Under the pieces are notes generated by a model. The model did not search any database and was not told the origin of the DNA. It worked only from the letters and a program-made list of their open reading frames with translations. Position numbers and translations under genes: made by a program. Positions 58,925 through 64,000 of a stretch of 64,000 nt of DNA are shown one piece after another (within the stretch, counting starts at the first letter, position 1; the number at the start of each line of letters is the position of its first letter). Location: assembly GCA_963693365.1 (NCBI GenBank), contig CAVNZM010000019.1, positions 372,001 through 436,000 of the forward strand, given 5' to 3'. The DNA comes from Amoebidium appalachense. Lineage: Eukaryota; Ichthyosporea.

Positions 58925-59151
58925 TAGATGAACGCCTTGTTGAGGTAGCGGCCCCAGAACTGGTTGCCGTCCTCGGTGGCGCTCATGGCGATGCCGGCAC
59001 TGAGGTACTTGCGCTTGTGGTAGAGGACGTTCGCCATGGCGATGCTCTTGCCGCTGCCGCGGGGCCCGACAAAGACGCACACGGCCTCGGGGGGGATGGT
59101 GTTCGGATAGAACGGCTGGAGCTTCATGTCTGCAGTAGGGCGAGAAATCAT
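58925..59151 (-). pseudogene. Partial duplicate of the packaging ATPase N-terminus
   Basis: About 225 bases nearly identical to the first 75 codons of the ATPase gene, including Walker A (GPRGSGKS) and HKRKYLSAGIAMSATEDGNQ. Homology stops after NKAFIYN, where the frame continues into unrelated lysine-rich sequence for about 90 codons. It lacks Walker B and all downstream motifs. It looks like a tandem-duplication relic, or possibly an alternative 5' exon because both copies begin with the same ctactgcag junction. Confidence 0.8.
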
Positions 59152-59234
59152 CTGGGCGGGGCACCGGCAAGCAAACTGGCCCAATGCATATCAAACTGGC
59201 CATATGCATGACGAAGAACAATAAGCTCAACAAC

Positions 59235-59268
<34 letters not shown>

Positions 59269-59299
59269 TCCCCTACTCCCCACCAGCCGCCCGATTCCC
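59152..59299. other. Spacer with poly-C tract and 22-base direct repeat
   Basis: A C run at about 59237-59265, then ttcccctactccccaccagc twice. Confidence 0.8.
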
Positions 59300-59824
59300 C
59301 TACTCCCCACCAGCCGCCCGCTGGGAGAGGTACTCGACAGGCACAAACTCGAGAAGTGCCGTCGTTGTGTACACGCTACGTCTACTCACATGCATGCCGC
59401 AAACACGGGCACGGTTCTTGAAGCGTATGTACGAGGCATTGTGGCTGTTGTCGTGTGGTCCCCATGTTATGTTCATCCCGAACCGGTCCTCCTCCTCCTC
59501 ATCGCCATAAAGCACGAGGTACAGCACAAGCGGCACGCCCTGGAGGTTCACGTTCATTTTCCACGCGTACATGCCCCGCCCCGCCTCATTCTGCGTGGAC
59601 CACTCGGCCACATGCTCAATCAGCAGCAAGAATTCGTCCTCCCCATCCTCGGTGTCCTCGCACGGCAATGTCAGTTTCAAATACGTGCTGGCGGGGCGTA
59701 TGAGGCTCAGCAGCTCGGCGAGATCCGAGCCGTTGTCTATAAAAGACGCTGCGGTTGGCGAGGGGTAGCCGTCGGCCTGGTTGGCAAGCAGCGAGTCAAT
59801 GTTTCCCATACGACAGGGCAACAT
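59300..59824 (-). CDS. Unknown acidic protein
   Basis: A 174-residue protein if started at the ATG at 59824 (MLPCRMGNIDSLL). A longer frame from 59902 is possible but would run through the TATA box of the divergent gene. The middle is acidic (CEDTEDGEDEFLLLIEHVAEW; YGDEEEEDRFG) and beta strands follow. The C-terminus (FVPVEYLSQRAAGGE) is partly encoded by the direct repeat at its 3' end. Unrecognised. Confidence 0.6.
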   Translation of the reverse strand: MLPCRMGNIDSLLANQADGYPSPTAASFIDNGSDLAELLSLIRPASTYLKLTLPCEDTEDGEDEFLLLIEHVAEWSTQNEAGRGMYAWKMNVNLQGVPLVLYLVLYGDEEEEDRFGMNITWGPHDNSHNASYIRFKNRARVCGMHVSRRSVYTTTALLEFVPVEYLSQRAAGGE

Positions 59825-59925
59825 TATTCTGACCTCGAGCAGTGTTTCACGTCCGTGGCGCCGCGACGAGCAAACTGCCCATCTATAAAAGGCTACCGTC
59901 ATAAATATTATCTATCCCCACTGTG

Positions 59926-60165
59926 ATGACCTCCATCAACCATCCACCTCCCTACGCAACCGTGGCGCCTCAACCCTGCACCGGCACCGTGCCCGCCCTA
60001 CCTGCTGTGACCAAAAGGGTCGTGATGCGCGATGGGCGGGTTTTGAAAGAGGGGGAGCTTTTCAAAGTTGAGGACGACCAAGGAAAAAAATGGCGAAATG
60101 TGGGTGAATGCTACACATATTGGAAACAGCAATGGAAAAGCATGGAGCAATTGGTTTCGCCTTAA
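59926..60165 (+). CDS. Small protein with N-terminal PPPY motif
   Basis: A 79-residue protein starting MTSINHPPPYATVAP. PPPY near residue 8-11 is an exact PPxY late-domain match in a proline-rich, exposed context. The remainder (MRDGRVLKEGELFKVED, KKWRNVGECYTYWKQQW) is compact and charged. A TATA box (tataaaag, about 59884) lies about 40 bases upstream. Unrecognised. Together with the nested PPPPY membrane proteins it suggests more than one PPxY bearer in this genome. Confidence 0.55.
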   Translation: MTSINHPPPYATVAPQPCTGTVPALPAVTKRVVMRDGRVLKEGELFKVEDDQGKKWRNVGECYTYWKQQWKSMEQLVSP

Positions 60166-60229
60166 GGGTACGCGTGCTCTCTTGGAAACAATTGAGAGAA
60201 AAAGGAACCCTTCACATCATCAACAGGGT

Positions 60230-60480
60230 TCGTCTGATTGGACCATTGTCGATGCGTCGCTGGCCTACCATTCGTCACGTGACTTACATAGAACAGGATG
60301 CACTGTGAGCTGCAAGCTGGTAGCTCAGGCTACCGCTCGTCACGTGACCTGTAAGGGACATCAGCCAATCATAGAGGAGTGGTGGCTGTAGCCACCGGTC
60401 GTCACGTGACCGGTATGGGACATCAGCCAATCATAGAGGAGTGGTGGCTGTAGCCACCGGTCGTCACGTGACTTGCAGAG
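60230..60480. repeat. Tandem promoter repeat with GTCACGTGAC and CCAAT
   Basis: Four gtcacgtgac palindromes (about 60275, 60337, 60400 and 60462) at a spacing of about 62 bases, separated by attgg/ccaatcata motifs; the last two units are almost identical. They lie upstream of the KilA-N gene with TATA tataaaag near 60570. Confidence 0.85.
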
Positions 60481-60618
60481 AGGTTTGGAAGCACTGCGAG
60501 CTGCGAGCTGGTGCACGAGCTGGTGCACGAGTTTCGAGTTCACACTCTTTGGAGTGGTTCGGCAACGGGTATAAAAGAGGCATGCACACCAGTTTCACTT
60601 CAGATCCTCCAACTCAAG

Positions 60619-61968
60619 ATGGCGTCCACTACTCTGCTCCATTCTCCTACTACTGCCTCTGCTGCTTCCCAGGTGGCCTCTACTGAGTCGCCCCAAGATC
60701 CTCTGGCCCACATCCCCTACTGGCCTGACTACGCCCCCTTCAACGCCCCTGCCAACATGGGATGGGAAGACGGTGCCGTGCTCACCTATGTCTGGCGCAA
60801 CAAGGAGACCGGCCGTGTCCTCTTCAACGCCACCATGTTCATGAACAACGGACAGAAGTTCAACAAGGAGACTGTTGGAGACGATACGAAAAAGAGAGTG
60901 ATCGAATGGGAACGTCGCCACAAGGGACTTATTGACAAGGTGGTCGAGCTGGTCCACCAGAATGGAACAACATCCGATGAAGCGATTCGTGGTATAACCT
61001 ATGGCGACGTCATTGACACCACCAACGCCAACAAGAAGAGCGGCCCTGACGCCCACCGCGGCACGTATGCTAACATCTACCTGATGCCCTCGATGGGGCG
61101 CTACGTCAGCGACCAGTTCGCCGCCGTGGTGGACTCGCTGTGTGCACGTCTGCTCATCGGCGATGGTGACACGATGGCCATGCTCAAGGAGATGGCGGCA
61201 CAGGACACGCAGCCCCCTCCTGCCTACTCCAACAAGCGCAGGCACGACGAGATGCCCACCGATGGCACCGAGGAGGACGAGGGCGAGAGCGAGAAGAAGT
61301 ACCTCAAGGTGGCGCTTCAGACCATGGAGCTCGTGGTGAAGGAGCAAACCAAGACCATTGAGGACCAGCGCAAGGTGATGGATGACCAGCGCCAGTTGAT
61401 TCAGGACCAGCGCAAGATCATCGACGACACGCGTCTGACCATCATGCACCGCGACACAGTGATAGGCCGCCTGTCTGAGCGCTTTGATTCTGACCCCACC
61501 ACCATCAACTCCCGTGTGCTCCCCGATGACCCAGACCAGAGCGCCACCAGCGAGGGCTGCGAGGTCCTACGTGGTCGCATCCTCGCCTACGCCAACAGTG
61601 TGGGCAACGCTCTCTTCAACAACCTCACCAGCGGCCCCGCGTGGCGCCTGCGGGCCTTCCTGAGCGATGTGCTCAACGTGCAGGGCCTGGCCAACCGCGA
61701 CGGGCATGTGAGCATCGTGGTGGCACGGACGTTGATCCAGCGAGCGCTGAAGATCAGAGTGAAGGCGGGATGGGGCCACGAGATCAAACACTGCACCGAG
61801 ATGACGGCACGGGAGGCCTACACCGTGTTCTACCACACGAGTGCTTGGATGCACACGTTCTGCCCCACAGCGGAGGCCATGAACAACTTCGGGGACGTTG
61901 TGGAGCTCATGCGCGTCAAGTACAAGAACATTGGTCTGCTGGAGATGAAGGAGGGGCTGGCTCTGTGA
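60619..61968 (+). CDS. KilA-N protein 3
   Basis: A 449-residue protein from the ATG at 60619 (MASTTLLHSP), with TATA about 50 bases upstream. Residues about 55-180 form the KilA-N domain: VLTYVWRNKETGRVLFNAT, GDVIDTTNANKKSG, RGTYANIYLMPSMGRYVS. An acidic stretch (DGTEEDEGESE) and a coiled coil with repeated DDQRQ/EDQRK units follow, then the shared C-terminal module (KAGWGHEIKHCTEMTAREAYTV). It is more distant from KilA-N 1 and 2 than they are from each other. Inferred DNA-binding regulator. Confidence 0.85.
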   Translation: MASTTLLHSPTTASAASQVASTESPQDPLAHIPYWPDYAPFNAPANMGWEDGAVLTYVWRNKETGRVLFNATMFMNNGQKFNKETVGDDTKKRVIEWERRHKGLIDKVVELVHQNGTTSDEAIRGITYGDVIDTTNANKKSGPDAHRGTYANIYLMPSMGRYVSDQFAAVVDSLCARLLIGDGDTMAMLKEMAAQDTQPPPAYSNKRRHDEMPTDGTEEDEGESEKKYLKVALQTMELVVKEQTKTIEDQRKVMDDQRQLIQDQRKIIDDTRLTIMHRDTVIGRLSERFDSDPTTINSRVLPDDPDQSATSEGCEVLRGRILAYANSVGNALFNNLTSGPAWRLRAFLSDVLNVQGLANRDGHVSIVVARTLIQRALKIRVKAGWGHEIKHCTEMTAREAYTVFYHTSAWMHTFCPTAEAMNNFGDVVELMRVKYKNIGLLEMKEGLAL

Positions 61969-62102
61969 TGGACTTACGAAGGGTTTATTTTTCTTTTCTT
62001 TTTTCGCTTGATGTGCTTCCATTTATTCACGTGTCTAGCCAGGAGCTTCCAGGCAAACACCTTCTTCATACGGGCCATATACCATTACCCAATAAGAAGC
62101 AT

Positions 62103-62276
62103 CTAATAGCACGGACCACGCTGAAACAGTTTCCGGGGCACCGCTGAGCAGCCGACCGACTTCCCGTTTCGATAGCACTTGCGTTTGTTCTTGAGCTCGG
62201 TCCTCTTGGACCCAAGCTCCCTCCACAACCTGACGACCTTCCACCTCGGGCTTTTCGTTTTCTTCCCTGTTGCCAT
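62103..62276 (-). CDS. Small highly basic protein
   Basis: A 57-residue protein from the ATG at 62276 (MATGKKTKSPRWK). Over a quarter of residues are Lys or Arg, with three Cys. It lies 35 bases downstream of the gene at 62312-62878 on the same strand. A DNA-condensing or virion role would fit its charge, but with no homologue to compare it is a weak call. Confidence 0.4.
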   Translation of the reverse strand: MATGKKTKSPRWKVVRLWRELGSKRTELKNKRKCYRNGKSVGCSAVPRKLFQRGPCY

Positions 62277-62311
62277 TAGCGTACCCAACCCAAAATAAAC
62301 AAAACACCCCT

Positions 62312-62878
62312 CTACTGGCACTGCACGCGCTTCTCCCTGATGGCCGCCGTGATGCCGTCCAGGTCGATATCATCGGACAGCTCAATCGGCCTGTTCGGAT
62401 GCAGCAGCGCGTTGGCCAGCAGCACCACAAACGCCCGGTGCCCCACGCTGTACGGCCTCGACCGGTCGAGCGCCACAATAAACACGGCCTCGTCCGACTC
62501 CTTCTTGACCACGAACGACATGAGCGACCCCTCGTTCTCCACAAACGCAATAACCACGGCTCCGGCCTCGACCTTGCTCACGAGCCTCTGCAGCTCCATG
62601 AGCTCGCCGGGGCTGTCGGAGATCAGCAGCTTGGAGAACAGGCTGAACTGGATGCCCGTGAAGCTGTTGAGCGCGCGCAGCAGGAACTTGCCCAGCGAGT
62701 AGCTGTTCTCCACCAGCAGGCTCTTGAGCGAGATCATGGTCTCCTCGCGGTCCGGCCGCGGCATGCTCTCGAGCGCGGCGGCGGCGTCAACCGAGTCGTA
62801 CACGCACTCGTACCAGCTCTTGTATCCGGTCACGGGGAGGGCATACTGGTGCCATTCGACATAGAAGCGCATCGGCAT
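62312..62878 (-). CDS. Unknown alpha/beta protein
   Basis: A 188-residue protein from the ATG at 62878 (MPMRFYVEWHQ). It has an ordered alpha/beta pattern: WYECVYDSVDAAAALE, MISLKSLLVENSYSLGKFL, AGAVVIAFVEN, AVFIVALDRSR, AFVVLLANALLH. No known motif. Compact spacing with neighbours on the same strand (41 bases from the upstream gene's stop) suggests a real gene. Confidence 0.6.
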   Translation of the reverse strand: MPMRFYVEWHQYALPVTGYKSWYECVYDSVDAAAALESMPRPDREETMISLKSLLVENSYSLGKFLLRALNSFTGIQFSLFSKLLISDSPGELMELQRLVSKVEAGAVVIAFVENEGSLMSFVVKKESDEAVFIVALDRSRPYSVGHRAFVVLLANALLHPNRPIELSDDIDLDGITAAIREKRVQCQ

Positions 62879-62918
62879 TGAGTAGGGGGCAGATAATTGT
62901 GGGGGGTGGAGCAAAAGG

Positions 62919-63998
62919 TTATGGGAAGCGGATGGTCGGCCAATTTTCCTGTCGTGCTAGGTCGTTCCATGCCTCCATGACCACTCTGAATCCTGTGTAG
63001 TTGTTGGCAAGCTGTTCCTGGTTACCCGACTTCCCCCCAATCCTGATATGTTGCACGTGTCTACGCACCAGGCACTTAAACTCAAACTCAAAATTCCGAG
63101 CCTCGATCTTGTCTTTTGCTGGAATGGCAAAGAGCACGTTATCCAAAATCTTGTCACGGCATTTCTCCTTTTTGTAGCGCTTGGCAATGCCATCTTGTCC
63201 GGTCATTCCAAACATCAGCGTGCCATCGCAGTTGTCGACAAAGTACATGCATGGTCCGGTCTTTGCTTTGTCTGTTACCTCCTTATTGAGCTCGCCGAGG
63301 ACGTAAAACCGCGAGTCGAGGCGCGACAGCAGGGCCTGTGACTCTTTATTCTGTTCGTGTGCTAGGGCCATTGTTCTCCTCTTGGCCTCCTCCTTCCGTT
63401 CACACTCCTCAGCCCGGGCCCTTGCTTCTTCCACCCTGGCCCTGGCAATGCGCTCCTCCTCGTCTGCTCTAACCTGAGCTGCTAGTGCCTCTGCGTTGAG
63501 GTTAACTGCAGCCTGTTTCTGAAGCATCACCACCTTCTCCGCAAGCTCAATTGCCCTCTCTGGTAGATATCCACCATTCTTCTTCATCATCCAATATTTG
63601 ATGTCTGTTTCAACCACCACCATTCGCGGCCGCTTAACAACTATCGTGTCTGGTGTAGACGGTCTCTTTCCGATTGCCTCGGTCATGTCGATGTGCACTG
63701 ACTGTGTGTGAGATCCGTCGCCGCGTCCGTGGTCTGCAATACGGACAAGATCCTTCAAAAAATCCATATTGCCGAGGTGTGACTTCAGCATCACGTCGTC
63801 CCAGAAGGTAAGGAGCGACGGAAAGCAGTAACGCAGGAATGCGGGTGCCAGTTCAAAGGCCATCCACGCCCCTCGATACATTTCCAGCTCTGGTTCCATC
63901 TCATGAGTAACATAGCAATTGTTCGGTAGTTTTTTGATTCTTGTATACTGCCCGCGAACCAGCCAATCCGGGGAACTTCCTTCCGGTAAGAAGTTCAT
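62919..63998 (-). CDS. Bro-like protein with coiled coil, possibly incomplete at the window edge
   Basis: A 359-residue frame whose first ATG is 3 bases from the window end, so the true start may lie outside. The N-terminal 75 residues (WMAFELAPAFLRYCFPSL) resemble the end of a KilA-N or Bro-N domain. Residues about 165-225 form an Ala/Glu/Arg coiled coil. The C-terminal 110 residues (MYFVDNCDGTLMFGMTG, then RDKILDNVLFAIP and RRHVQHIRIGG) have the layout of T5orf172/GIY-YIG-like domains seen at the end of such viral proteins, but the signature is diverged. Possibly a DNA-binding or nicking protein. Confidence 0.55.
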   Translation of the reverse strand: MNFLPEGSSPDWLVRGQYTRIKKLPNNCYVTHEMEPELEMYRGAWMAFELAPAFLRYCFPSLLTFWDDVMLKSHLGNMDFLKDLVRIADHGRGDGSHTQSVHIDMTEAIGKRPSTPDTIVVKRPRMVVVETDIKYWMMKKNGGYLPERAIELAEKVVMLQKQAAVNLNAEALAAQVRADEEERIARARVEEARARAEECERKEEAKRRTMALAHEQNKESQALLSRLDSRFYVLGELNKEVTDKAKTGPCMYFVDNCDGTLMFGMTGQDGIAKRYKKEKCRDKILDNVLFAIPAKDKIEARNFEFEFKCLVRRHVQHIRIGGKSGNQEQLANNYTGFRVVMEAWNDLARQENWPTIRFP

Positions 63999-64000
63999 TT

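Noticed and set aside
57934-59211. 425-codon open frame antisense to the packaging ATPase
   Set aside because: The opposite strand carries clear Walker motifs; this frame is a GC-driven shadow.

Overview
The window looks like part of a large eukaryotic double-stranded DNA virus, or an integrated copy of one, with Nucleocytoviricota affinity. The hallmark evidence lies mostly in 48.8-62.9 kb: a VLTF3-like late transcription factor, an A32-type packaging ATPase, a large beta-rich capsid candidate, a minimal ATP-dependent DNA ligase, a fused H2B-H2A histone doublet, a C5 DNA methyltransferase and a secreted polysaccharide lyase. A D5-like SF3 helicase (36.0-37.6 kb) and a second helicase copy cut by an assembly gap (14.6-15.1 kb) belong with these. 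GT-AG introns at conserved phase-0 positions, TATA boxes, CCAAT boxes and AATAAA signals suggest transcription and splicing in a nucleus. No rRNA, tRNA, transposase or polymerase gene was seen. A 500-base run of N at 14130-14629 shows this is a scaffold, so whether it is a free genome or an insertion cannot be decided here.

Layout. 0.5-6.0 kb and 18.1-23.8 kb are two diverged copies of one five-gene block with the same order and orientation: an N-terminal WRLRD protein, a cysteine-rich protein, a small basic cysteine protein, a spliced MSV199-like gene, and a 51-residue membrane protein with a PPPPY motif nested in that gene's intron. 7.7-9.9 kb and 24.4-28.4 kb hold three spliced MSV199-like paralogues. 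Two of their introns carry an antisense gene with a PD-(D/E)XK-like nuclease signature. 10.5-14.1 kb and 31.2-33.5 kb are arrays of AT-centred foldback repeats and satellites. 14.6-17.4 kb holds the helicase fragment, a winged-helix-like protein and an F-box-like protein. 28.8-31.0 kb encodes a large protein ending in a divergent SET domain. 33.6-48.6 kb holds two seven-helix membrane proteins, an RGS-domain protein, two KilA-N proteins, a repeat protein with eight copies of an FDW-containing unit, and several unknowns. 48.8-64.0 kb is the compact core, followed by a third KilA-N gene and a Bro-like gene at the right edge.

How it fits together. The core genes supply replication, DNA packaging, late transcription, chromatin-like DNA packing and host polysaccharide breakdown. 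Around them are eight regulator-like genes (three KilA-N, five MSV199-like) that appear to share one C-terminal module, which suggests expansion of a single regulator family. The 7TM and RGS pair suggests interference with host G-protein signalling. Upstream and intron repeats rich in TGACGTCA, CACGTG and CCAAT suggest the use of host bZIP, bHLH and NF-Y type factors. Several genes are interrupted by one-base or four-base changes in homopolymers; these may be sequencing errors, decay or real slippage.
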